This document shows positions 43,976 through 52,272 of a DNA stretch of 64,000 nt, one piece after another. The DNA is from an uncultured Woeseiaceae bacterium. Lineage in GTDB: Bacteria; Pseudomonadota; Gammaproteobacteria; Steroidobacterales; Woeseiaceae. The DNA lies in contig CALZJH010000003.1 of assembly GCA_945787845.1 (NCBI GenBank), forward strand, positions 62,001 through 126,000. Reading direction: 5' to 3'. A program made the translations under genes and the position numbers. The notes beneath the pieces were generated by a model. The model had not been told where the DNA came from, did not search any database, and saw only the letters and a list, made by a program, of their open reading frames with translations. Position 1 is the stretch's first letter. Each line of letters opens with the position of its first letter.

Positions 43976-44207
43976 AAGCTTGGTCGCTGATCAGAACCGT
44001 ACGCGTCACTGGCCGGCTGAGTGCGGCCGGGCGGTTTTTGTTGTGAACCTTTTATACCGGAATAAGACTCTATATACATACGCGCTTTCCGAGGACTGCG
44101 TGGGGGGAGATTTCGCAGTTCGAGACGCTGTACAATAGCCCGCTTTGCCGGATTTGTGTCCTACAGGGCGGCACCAGAAAAATTTTCAATATTTGGATAA
44201 AAAAACT

Positions 44208-46388
44208 ATGAAATTCAACAGGTTGATAGGCCTTGGCCTGGTCGCACTCATTCTTGGCGCTTGCGGCGCCTCAGACCAGGAAGACGTGGCCGACGACGCG
44301 CCTGCGCCCGCAGCTGACGAGATTAGCGTCAGCGACGCGGAGCTTGCGGGCAATCCGTTCATGGAAGAATGGGACACGCCCTACGGCGTGCCGCCTTTCT
44401 CTGACATCGAGAACGCGCACTACATGCCCGCAATCAAGAAGGGCATTCTGGAGCTACGTGCGGAGATCGATGCGATCGTGAATGACGCCGAAGCACCCAC
44501 TTTCGAGAACACGATAGTGGCGCTGGAGCTTGCGGGCGAATTGCTGGGTGACGTGGCCAGCACGTTTGGCAATATCACGGGCACTGACACCGATGACGAG
44601 CTGCGCGCACTGGAGTCTGAAATCTACCCGATGCTGACGCGCGAATTCGACGCCATTACGCTGAATCCCGATCTCTGGGCGCGCGTCAAGGCTGTGTACG
44701 AGCAGCGCGACAGTCTCGATCTGGACGAACAGGATGCACGCTTGCTCGAGCTTCGGCACCGCTCCTTTGTCAGGGCCGGCGCCGCGTTTACGCCTGAAGT
44801 GAAAGACCAGATAGCCGAAATCAACGCCGAGATGTCGGCATTAACGACGAAATTCTCGCAGAATCTGCTGCTGGAAACGAAGGCGTTCACGCTGGAACTC
44901 AAGGAAGATGACGAGATTGCCGGCTTGAGCGATGACTTCAAGGCGGCTATCTGGGATGAAGAGAAGGATGCCTGGGTCGTCGGCCTCAACCGCTCGTCCT
45001 ATGAGACCTTCATGGTGCAGTCCGAGAATCGCGAGCTGCGCGAGAAGCTGTTCAACGGCTACCGCCTGCGCGCCACTGCGGGTGAACGTGATAACGGTCC
45101 GCTGGCCATCAAGATCGCCCAGCTGCGGGCCAAGCGCGCCGAGCTGATGGGCTACGCCTCGCATGCGGATTACATCCTCGAGTACAACATGGCGAAGACA
45201 CCGAAAGGTGCCGAGGACTTCCTGCTGCGCGTCTGGCGGCCGGGCCTTGAACGGGCCAAGGAAGAAAGGGCCGATATGCAGACCATGATCGGTGACGAAT
45301 TCACGTTCGCCGCGCATGACTGGTGGCACTACGCCGAGAGAGTACGCAAGGCGCGCTTCGATCTCGACGAAAACGAGACCAAGCCGTATTTTGATCTCGA
45401 GAACGTCCGTACGGGTGCCTTCGAGATGGCGAATCGCCTGTTCGGCATCACGTTCGAAGAGGTCGATGTCGCGGGCTGGAATCCGGTCGTCGTTTCGTTC
45501 GACGTCAAGGACGAGAACGGCGAGCACCTCGGTCTGTTCATGACCGACATGTATGCCCGTGATTCCAAGCGCGGCGGTGCATGGATGAACTCCTACCGCA
45601 GTGCATCCAATATCAACGGCGACTACATTCGCCCGCTGATCACCAATAACCTGAATCTGCCGACGCCACCTGAAGGTGATCCGACGCTGATGCGGTTCTC
45701 GGATGTCGAAACATTGTTCCACGAATTCGGCCATGGCCTGCACGGACTCATGACCAAGATCGATTACCCGACGTTCTCGGGTGTGGACGGTCCGCGAGAC
45801 TACACGGAATTCCCGGCACAGATTCTCGAGCACTGGACCTCGCAGCCCGAGATGCTGGAGCTCTACGCGCGCCACTACGAAACAGGCGAGGTGATTCCGC
45901 CTGACCTGGTCGAGCGTATGTTGGCGGCCGGCAATCACAACCAGGGCTTCGCAACGACCGAGTATGTCGCTGCATCGCTGCTCGACCTGCGCTGGCACAT
46001 GCTGAGTTCGGAAGAGGCTGCGCAGATTACGGATGCGCGCGCGTTCGAGAAAGAAGTGCTCGAAGGCTACGGGCTGATCCCTGAAATCGAGCCGCGCTAC
46101 CGCAGCAACTACTTCGCGCACATCTTCTCGAGTTCAACGGGTTACTCGTCCGGCTACTACGCGTACCTGTGGTCCGAGATTCTCGATGCCGATGGTTTCG
46201 ATGCGTTCAAGCAGGCCGAGAACATCTTCGACCCGGCGACGGCAGCGCGCCTGAAGAAATGGGTGTACGAGGCGGGCGGTTTACGACCGGCGGATGAGTT
46301 GTACCGTAACTTCCGCGGTTCCGACCCGAGCATCGAGCCCTTGCTCGAAGGTCGCGGCTTCGCAGTTGAAGAGGCGGGCGGGAACTAG
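44208..46388 (+). CDS. M3-family oligopeptidase, lipoprotein (Dcp-like)
   Basis: A 726-residue zinc peptidase of the thimet-oligopeptidase/Dcp family. The zinc motif is LFHEFGHGLHGLM, with a downstream glutamate in the DYTEFPAQILEHW segment. The C-terminal YSSGYYAYLWS is also characteristic. Unlike cytoplasmic Dcp and OpdA, it has a lipobox (LILGAC), so it should be membrane-anchored and face the periplasm, degrading imported oligopeptides. The ATG at 44208 is chosen for that signal. Followed by a clear intrinsic terminator. Confidence 0.93.
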   Translation: MKFNRLIGLGLVALILGACGASDQEDVADDAPAPAADEISVSDAELAGNPFMEEWDTPYGVPPFSDIENAHYMPAIKKGILELRAEIDAIVNDAEAPTFENTIVALELAGELLGDVASTFGNITGTDTDDELRALESEIYPMLTREFDAITLNPDLWARVKAVYEQRDSLDLDEQDARLLELRHRSFVRAGAAFTPEVKDQIAEINAEMSALTTKFSQNLLLETKAFTLELKEDDEIAGLSDDFKAAIWDEEKDAWVVGLNRSSYETFMVQSENRELREKLFNGYRLRATAGERDNGPLAIKIAQLRAKRAELMGYASHADYILEYNMAKTPKGAEDFLLRVWRPGLERAKEERADMQTMIGDEFTFAAHDWWHYAERVRKARFDLDENETKPYFDLENVRTGAFEMANRLFGITFEEVDVAGWNPVVVSFDVKDENGEHLGLFMTDMYARDSKRGGAWMNSYRSASNINGDYIRPLITNNLNLPTPPEGDPTLMRFSDVETLFHEFGHGLHGLMTKIDYPTFSGVDGPRDYTEFPAQILEHWTSQPEMLELYARHYETGEVIPPDLVERMLAAGNHNQGFATTEYVAASLLDLRWHMLSSEEAAQITDARAFEKEVLEGYGLIPEIEPRYRSNYFAHIFSSSTGYSSGYYAYLWSEILDADGFDAFKQAENIFDPATAARLKKWVYEAGGLRPADELYRNFRGSDPSIEPLLEGRGFAVEEAGGN

Positions 46389-46412
46389 ACGCTCCACCTG
46401 GCAAGACCCAAG

Positions 46413-46438
46413 AACGCCGGCGCAAGCCGGCGTTTTTA
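46413..46438 (+). terminator. Intrinsic terminator of the M3 peptidase gene
   Basis: AACGCCGGC at 46413-46421 pairs with GCCGGCGTT at 46426-46434 around a GCAA tetraloop, and the second arm continues into a T-run (46433-46437). It begins 25 bases after the stop codon. Classical rho-independent form on the plus strand only. Confidence 0.9.
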
Positions 46439-46443
46439 TTTGT

Positions 46444-47229
46444 TCAGGCGAGCAGTCGCGTGATGCCCCACCAGAGGCCGGTCAGGCCGATGAGCAGGGA
46501 GGCGGGCCGTGCAATCCGGCTGCGGTAACGTAGCTGGCCGTCAGGGTCCTGCAGAAGTTTTCTTGCGGCCATGCCGAGGACGGCAGCGGTCAGGATGACG
46601 GACAGCTGGCCGATCTCGACGCCGACATTGAAGCCGATAAGCGCGCTCCAGAACTGGCCGGGCGGCAATCCCAGTTCGCCGAAGAAGCCGGCAAATCCCA
46701 ATCCGTGAATCAGCCCGAAACCGAAGACCACGAGCGGTCGCCATTTGGTCATGTCCTTGAAAACGAGATTCTCTATCGCGACGAATGCGATCGTGAAGGC
46801 GATCAGCGGCTCGACCACGGCTGACGACGGCGTTATGACGCCGCTGGCAGCAAGGGCCAACGTTGCGGTGTGCGCCACGGTGAATGCGGAAATTTGCCAG
46901 ATCAGCGCCTTGAGACGAACGGACGCGAGAAAGATCGCCAGAACGAACAGGATGTGGTCTGCACCGTCGGGCAGGATGTGACCGATGCCGATCGTGATGT
47001 ACAGGCCGGCGGTCGACATGAAGCTGCGCTCGTTGCCCAACTCATCCAGGATGGGTGCCAGCTCGGTCTGCCTCAGCTCACCTTCGGAACTGTTCATCTC
47101 CGCGAGGGCTGCACACAGTGCCGGGTCCATGCCGTCCTGGCCGGGCACACAGAGTTCGTCCTCGGGGTGACCGAAAACCAGTCCGGCTGCAAGCAGCAGC
47201 AGCATCGTGATGGCGAGTTTGAAGCGCAT
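46444..47229 (-). CDS. HupE/UreJ-family membrane protein (possible nickel transporter)
   Basis: A 261-residue protein with a signal peptide (MRFKLAITMLLLLAAGLVFG, cleaved before HPED), a short extracytoplasmic segment, and about six helices. The metal-associated motif GHILPDGADHILF corresponds to the HupE/UreJ H-P-x-x-G-x-D-H segment, and FGLIHGLGFAGFFGEL is also typical. HupE proteins import nickel for NiFe-hydrogenase. No hydrogenase or urease gene is adjacent, so the link to the hyp genes is by function only. Confidence 0.8.
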   Translation of the reverse strand: MRFKLAITMLLLLAAGLVFGHPEDELCVPGQDGMDPALCAALAEMNSSEGELRQTELAPILDELGNERSFMSTAGLYITIGIGHILPDGADHILFVLAIFLASVRLKALIWQISAFTVAHTATLALAASGVITPSSAVVEPLIAFTIAFVAIENLVFKDMTKWRPLVVFGFGLIHGLGFAGFFGELGLPPGQFWSALIGFNVGVEIGQLSVILTAAVLGMAARKLLQDPDGQLRYRSRIARPASLLIGLTGLWWGITRLLA

Positions 47230-47255
47230 GCCGGGATTCTGACAGCTGTGTGGAA

Positions 47256-48248
47256 TTAAGTTCGAGAGGACGACTCAATCGTCAGCACCACTTTGCCGAG
47301 CACGCGACGTTCTGTTATCACTCGAAAGGCGTCGGCGAAATCCTCAAGCGCAAACGATTGGCTGAAGCGCGGCTGCAGGCGACCATCCTGCACCAAAGCG
47401 TCGAGTTCCTGCATGTTTTGCAGCATCTCCTTGCTGTGCCTGGCAGCCCAGGTTCCCCACCAGACGCCGACGATGCTGGCCTCTTTGAGCAACGCGAGGT
47501 TGAGCGGAAACTTCGGAATCTCACCGCTCGCAAAACCGACCACCAGGTAGCGGCCATGCCATCCGGTCGCGCGCAGCGCCTGCTCCGCGAGCTCACCGCC
47601 GACGGGGTCATAGACGACGTCAACGCCGTGGCCCCTTGTCAGTTCCTTGACGCTGTCCTTTAACGAGGCGTCGGAATAATTGATCGTCATGTCGGCACCC
47701 GCCTCCTTCGCAAAGGCGAGCTTGGCGTCGCTGCTCGCCGCGGCAATGACCGACGCGCCCATCGCCTTGGCGATCTCGACCGCCGTGTAGCCGACGCCGC
47801 CCGCGGCGCCGAGGACGAGCACCGTTTCACCAGGCTGCAGGGCAGCACCCTGCTTGAGACCGTGGTAGCTCGTGCCGTAGGCAACGGAATAGCCCGCACC
47901 CTGTTCGAAACTCAGCGCATCGGGCAGTGGAATCGCGAAGTCTTCGGCGACGACGGACTGTTCGGCGAATGCGCCGCCGCGCAGCGCCCCGATGATCTTG
48001 TCGCCGGCCTTGAAACGCGTGACGTTCCTGCCCACCGCCGTGACGATGCCGGCTGCTTCGTTGCCGGGGATAAACGGGGGCGGGGTCTTGACCTGGTACT
48101 GGCCGGCAATCATCAGGACATCGGCGAAATTCAGTCCGGCGGCCTTTACGTCGAACACGACCTCATCGTCACCGGGCACCGGTTCGTCCCACTCACCAAG
48201 GCTCATTGTTTCCGGTGCTCCGTATTCCCTGCAGATCAGTGCGCGCAT
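47256..48248 (-). CDS. Zinc-free NADPH:quinone oxidoreductase (MDR family)
   Basis: A 330-residue medium-chain dehydrogenase/reductase. It has the GroES-like N-terminal domain (GLNFADVLMIAGQYQ, PGNEAAGIV) and the nucleotide loop LGAAGGVGYTAVEIAKAMGA. The structural and catalytic zinc cysteines of alcohol dehydrogenases are missing, which places it with Qor-type quinone or enoyl reductases. Stands alone, convergent with HupE's direction; substrate unknown. Confidence 0.88.
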   Translation of the reverse strand: MRALICREYGAPETMSLGEWDEPVPGDDEVVFDVKAAGLNFADVLMIAGQYQVKTPPPFIPGNEAAGIVTAVGRNVTRFKAGDKIIGALRGGAFAEQSVVAEDFAIPLPDALSFEQGAGYSVAYGTSYHGLKQGAALQPGETVLVLGAAGGVGYTAVEIAKAMGASVIAAASSDAKLAFAKEAGADMTINYSDASLKDSVKELTRGHGVDVVYDPVGGELAEQALRATGWHGRYLVVGFASGEIPKFPLNLALLKEASIVGVWWGTWAARHSKEMLQNMQELDALVQDGRLQPRFSQSFALEDFADAFRVITERRVLGKVVLTIESSSRT

Positions 48249-48350
48249 GCATTGCCTCCTGTGTTGCCGACAGTCTACATTGGCCGACGCATTGCCGCCC
48301 GGGCTGTATTAGAATCCCGGCTCCATCACGTTCTCAGCGCTGAGGTCAGC

Positions 48351-50237
48351 ATGTATCGCAAGCTCGTTCCCGTCATCATCACTCTCCTGTCGCTTTCTGC
48401 CTGTTCGAAGGATGTGGAGGAGGTCGATAACTACGATCCTGCCCGCGACTATTTCACGTTTGCCAACACGGAGCAGTTCGTGACGGACCATCTTGCCCTC
48501 GATCTGAACGTTGATTTCGAGTCGCAGGAGTTGCGCGGCTTCGCGATGTTGTCGATGCGGCGGCTCGATCCGGAAGCCACCGAAATCGTGCTGGATACGC
48601 GCGACCTTACGATCGAAAGCGTGGTGGTTTTGCAGGACGGAAACACAGCGCCCGCCGAGTATCGATTCGGTGACACGCACACAACGCTGGGCACGCCGCT
48701 GTATATCATCGTGCCCGACGGCACCGGCGAGCGTTTCGACCTGATGATCGAGTACAACACCAGCCCCCGGTCGACCGCCCTGCAATGGTTGCCGCCCGAG
48801 TTGACCGCCGGCGGCAGGCACCCGCTGATGTTCTCGCAATCCCAGGCCGTGCATGCACGCAGCTGGGCGCCGCTGCAGGACACGCCGGCGATTCGGATTA
48901 CGTATGAAGCCACGGTACGTACGCCGGAGTCGCTGCTCGCGGTCATGAGTGCGAACAACGACCCGCTGACACCGCGTACCGGGGAATACCATTTCGAGAT
49001 GCCGCAGCCGATTCCCTCGTACCTGCTGGCGATCGCAGTCGGCAACATTTACTTCGCCCCGCTGGGCGAGGACACGGGTGTGTACACGGAGCCCGAATTA
49101 CTCGACGCATCGGTCTACGAATTCGCCGACACACAGGCCATGCTCGAGCAGGCCGAAGCCATGTACGGGCCGTACGACTGGGGCCGCTACGATCTTCTCG
49201 TGCTGCCACCGAGTTTTCCCTATGGTGGCATGGAAAACCCGCGCCTGTCGTTTATCACGCCGAGCCTGCTTGCCGGCGATCGCAGCCTGGTCTCCGTTAT
49301 CGCGCACGAACTCGCTCACTCGTGGTCGGGCAACCTCGTGACGAATGCGACGTGGCGCGATGGCTGGCTCAACGAAGGTATGACCAGTTACATCGAATCG
49401 CGGCTTATGGAAGTTATTTACGACGTTAAACGCGTCGATGAAGAACGCGTGCTGATGTACCGCGAGCTGTTACTCGATCTCGAGTCGGTCCCCGCGCCGA
49501 TGCAGGCGCTGGCGCCTCGTCTCGACGACACGACGTCGGAAGATTTCCAGGGAACGATTCATTACAGCAAGGGGCAGCTGTTTCTCGAGTATCTCGAGCA
49601 TGCGTTCGGTCGCGAAGCCTTTGACGCGTTTCTTGCGTCGTATTTCAAGGAATTCGCATTCGGTACGATCACGACCGAGCGTTTCCTCGACTACCTGGAC
49701 GAGAATTTGCTAAGCCAGGAGGGCTCTCCGGTAAGCCGCGAACAGGCCGAGCAGTGGACGTACCAGCCGGGATTGCCGGAGGGCGTCTCCATTCCACAGT
49801 CCGAGAACCTCGATGCGGCCGAGGCGATGGCAAGCGCCTGGGCCGACGGCGACATCGGTCTTGATGAAATCCCTTTCACAGACTACAGCCCGCACGCGAA
49901 GATTCACTTCATCAATAGCCTGCCCACAGAGCTTTCGTTCGAAAAGTTGGCAGAGCTCGATGCGGGGCTGGGCTTGAGTGAAACTCGCAACGCGGAAATC
50001 GGGCGTACCTGGTTCATCCAGGTGGCGTCCCGCCGTTACACGGACGCCTACGAACAGATGGAAGTGCACCTGAATCGCTTCGGGCGCGGGCGCCTGATCG
50101 CCCCGGTGTACGATGCCCTCGCGTCAAACGGCCAGGATCTCGAACTCGCAGTCGAGATGTTTATGCAAGCCCGAGATGCCTACCACCCCATCACGGCCGG
50201 CTGGATTGAAGCCAGCCTCGCCAGGGCAGGCGACTAG
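48351..50237 (+). CDS. M1-family aminopeptidase, lipoprotein (LTA4-hydrolase-like)
   Basis: A 628-residue zinc aminopeptidase. Lipobox near the N terminus (LLSLSAC, C18). The exopeptidase motif is PYGGMENPRLSF, and the zinc motif HELAHSW is followed 18 residues later by the third ligand in WLNEG. The C-terminal alpha-helical domain matches leukotriene-A4-hydrolase-like bacterial enzymes. The frame is open far upstream, but the ATG at 48351 gives the lipoprotein signal and avoids overlap with the divergent Qor gene. Anchored to face the periplasm, it would trim peptides along with the M3 enzyme. Confidence 0.92.
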   Translation: MYRKLVPVIITLLSLSACSKDVEEVDNYDPARDYFTFANTEQFVTDHLALDLNVDFESQELRGFAMLSMRRLDPEATEIVLDTRDLTIESVVVLQDGNTAPAEYRFGDTHTTLGTPLYIIVPDGTGERFDLMIEYNTSPRSTALQWLPPELTAGGRHPLMFSQSQAVHARSWAPLQDTPAIRITYEATVRTPESLLAVMSANNDPLTPRTGEYHFEMPQPIPSYLLAIAVGNIYFAPLGEDTGVYTEPELLDASVYEFADTQAMLEQAEAMYGPYDWGRYDLLVLPPSFPYGGMENPRLSFITPSLLAGDRSLVSVIAHELAHSWSGNLVTNATWRDGWLNEGMTSYIESRLMEVIYDVKRVDEERVLMYRELLLDLESVPAPMQALAPRLDDTTSEDFQGTIHYSKGQLFLEYLEHAFGREAFDAFLASYFKEFAFGTITTERFLDYLDENLLSQEGSPVSREQAEQWTYQPGLPEGVSIPQSENLDAAEAMASAWADGDIGLDEIPFTDYSPHAKIHFINSLPTELSFEKLAELDAGLGLSETRNAEIGRTWFIQVASRRYTDAYEQMEVHLNRFGRGRLIAPVYDALASNGQDLELAVEMFMQARDAYHPITAGWIEASLARAGD

Positions 50238-50304
50238 CCTGGCACTAAGTCTATGAATACAGGGTAAATACCTATCGCGGCCCGGCGTGGGGCGGGCGTA
50301 AAGT

Positions 50305-51018
50305 ATGGTAATGAACGACGCTCAGATCCTACTGGTGACAGCGGCATCGATTGCGTTCCTGCATACGATCCTGGGTCCGGATCACTACCTCGTCTTCACG
50401 GCGATGGGCAAGGCTCGTTCCTGGAGCCTGAGCAAAACCCTGCGAATCACCCTGATATGCGGTCTTGGGCACGTCCTGGGTTCGGTCATCATTGGCGTTG
50501 TCGGCATCATGCTGGGCACACAGCTTGCTTCGCTGGTTGAATTCGAAAGCGTTAGAGGCAACCTTGCTGGCTGGGCCTTGCTGGCTTTCGGTCTCATGTA
50601 TTTCGCCTGGGGTCTAAAGCAGGCGGGGCGTTCGCGGCGGCATTCTCACCTGCATGTTCACGATCAGGTCGTGCACGATCACGAGCATGATCATCACACC
50701 GATCATTCGCATGTACATGATGAGAAAGCGGGTAATTCGATCACGCCCTGGGCGATGTTCATCGTTTTCGTGCTGGGTCCCTGCGAGGCGTTGATTCCCC
50801 TCTTCATGTACCCGGCTGCCCAGCAGAGCACTGGCCTGGTCGTATCGGTGGCCGTCGTCTTTGGCCTCGTGACCTTACTGACTATGCTGGCCTGCGTCAC
50901 TGTGACGACCATTGGCCTCGAAAAACTCAAGCTTCCGGCATCGGGCCGCTATGCGCACGCGGTTGCCGGCGCATCGGTCGCCGTGTGCGGTGCGGCGATC
51001 AGTTTCATCGGACTCTAA
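50305..51018 (+). CDS. NicO/RcnA-like nickel-cobalt transporter
   Basis: A 237-residue membrane protein of about six helices. Helix 1 has HTILGPDHYLVF, the H-x(n)-D-H metal motif of the NicO/UreH group. A central loop (about residues 110-140) is packed with His and Asp (HSHLHVHD, HDHEHDHH). Such proteins move nickel or cobalt in or out. Together with the hyp genes and HupE-like protein, uptake for hydrogenase is plausible, but RcnA relatives are exporters, so direction is open. ATGs at 50305 and 50311 are both possible. Confidence 0.8.
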   Translation: MVMNDAQILLVTAASIAFLHTILGPDHYLVFTAMGKARSWSLSKTLRITLICGLGHVLGSVIIGVVGIMLGTQLASLVEFESVRGNLAGWALLAFGLMYFAWGLKQAGRSRRHSHLHVHDQVVHDHEHDHHTDHSHVHDEKAGNSITPWAMFIVFVLGPCEALIPLFMYPAAQQSTGLVVSVAVVFGLVTLLTMLACVTVTTIGLEKLKLPASGRYAHAVAGASVAVCGAAISFIGL

Positions 51019-51141
51019 ACAACCCCGGTCTGCATCGTTTGGCGAAACGCGATGCGGCGCGGTACATTAGCGCGCAGGTATTACGCGTCAACGGTGGGGC
51101 CTGCATTTCTGGCACCCCCTGAACTCAACGGGAGTGCTTTA

Positions 51142-52218
51142 ATGTCGAATTTGGCAACGAGCTTCGCCTTGCTAATCCTGCTGCAGGCCCAGGCGGCAAG
51201 CGAACCGGTCGATGCTGTGGCCGAGGTTAGCGACTCGGGGCAGGCAACCGTGCCGGCCAAGGTGGTTTCCAGGAAACCGCCGCGGTATCCGGGCTACGAA
51301 TTGCGGGCCGGCCGCCAGGCTTGGGTGCACGTGGCGTACTGTATCGACGAGACCGGGAAGCCGCAGAACATATCGGTACTGGATTCTGTCGGTACCCAGC
51401 GTTTTGAGCGGGCCGCACTGGATTCCGTAGAGACCTGGCAATTTGAACCGGCGCTGGTCGACGGCGTGCCAACCTGGCAGTCGCGCAATGAGGCCTACAT
51501 CATGTTTGCACTCAAAGATGGCAACGACGGTGCCAGGCCCAGCTTCGTCCGGAAATTCAAGAAGATCAGTAGGTTAATCACTGATGAGAATTACGACGAA
51601 GCGGAAGCGTTATTCGATGAACTGCATGGCAGTGACGAGCTATCGCTTTACGAATTGAGCAAGCTCTGGGCACAACGTGTTCGTATTGAAGCGGCGCGAG
51701 GCGACTTCATACGACTACGCATGGCCCTGCAACGGGCTACCGCATCTGACGGCGAGTGGATTGACGAGCGCAGTTATGTCCAGCTAATGACGCTGCTCGT
51801 CAAGGTTGAGGTCGCGATGGGACGCTACGCGGAGAGTCTGTACAGCTTTCGTAAACTCGTAAAAGCCGCAGGAGAGGAGCACGAGGCGGTGCAGGGGCTG
51901 AGTCCCGCTATGGACGAGGTTCGCGCGTTGGCGGACAGCGACCAGGCCTTCTCGATCTCCGCGGAAATTCGCAGCAGCGGTGACTGTCTGCTCTGCAATG
52001 ACAGCTGGCACTTCAGGCCTATTCGGCGCCGTATCAGTCTGGCCAATGTCGATGGGCGACTGGACTCGATCGACATGCGTTGTGACCACAAACGCTTCAC
52101 GTCGGATGTCTCCGACCAGGTAGAGTGGCAGATCCCGAAATCGTGGGGTACGTGCCGAATCCACATTTACGGTGAGCCGGGTACTCGCTTTGACGTCCTG
52201 GAGTTGCCGGCCGGTTAG
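51142..52218 (+). CDS. Exported TonB C-terminal-domain protein
   Basis: A 358-residue protein with a signal peptide (ending LQAQAASE). Residues about 38-125 form a TonB C-terminal domain (RKPPRYPGYELRAGRQAWVH, LDSVETWQFEPALVDG). The remaining 230 residues are helical, perhaps TPR-like, and end in a beta segment with two Cys pairs. There is no N-terminal cytoplasmic anchor or proline-rich spacer, so it is not a normal energy-transducing TonB. GGGAG lies seven bases before the ATG at 51142. The next gene, an S9 peptidase, follows closely and probably shares its transcript. Confidence 0.75.
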   Translation: MSNLATSFALLILLQAQAASEPVDAVAEVSDSGQATVPAKVVSRKPPRYPGYELRAGRQAWVHVAYCIDETGKPQNISVLDSVGTQRFERAALDSVETWQFEPALVDGVPTWQSRNEAYIMFALKDGNDGARPSFVRKFKKISRLITDENYDEAEALFDELHGSDELSLYELSKLWAQRVRIEAARGDFIRLRMALQRATASDGEWIDERSYVQLMTLLVKVEVAMGRYAESLYSFRKLVKAAGEEHEAVQGLSPAMDEVRALADSDQAFSISAEIRSSGDCLLCNDSWHFRPIRRRISLANVDGRLDSIDMRCDHKRFTSDVSDQVEWQIPKSWGTCRIHIYGEPGTRFDVLELPAG

Positions 52219-52272
52219 TCGATGGAACGTCATCAAATTTCGCGCTCGTTACATGGAGGAGTTCGGCTGATA

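Noticed and set aside
43976..44207. Hairpin GGCCG/CGGCC followed by a T-run at about 44010-44040 as a terminator
   Set aside because: It lies in a divergent promoter region with no plus-strand gene upstream for it to terminate; the stem is only five pairs.
47862..48350. Upstream extension of the M1 aminopeptidase frame
   Set aside because: It overlaps the divergent Qor gene and lacks a signal; the ATG at 48351 gives a clear lipoprotein signal.
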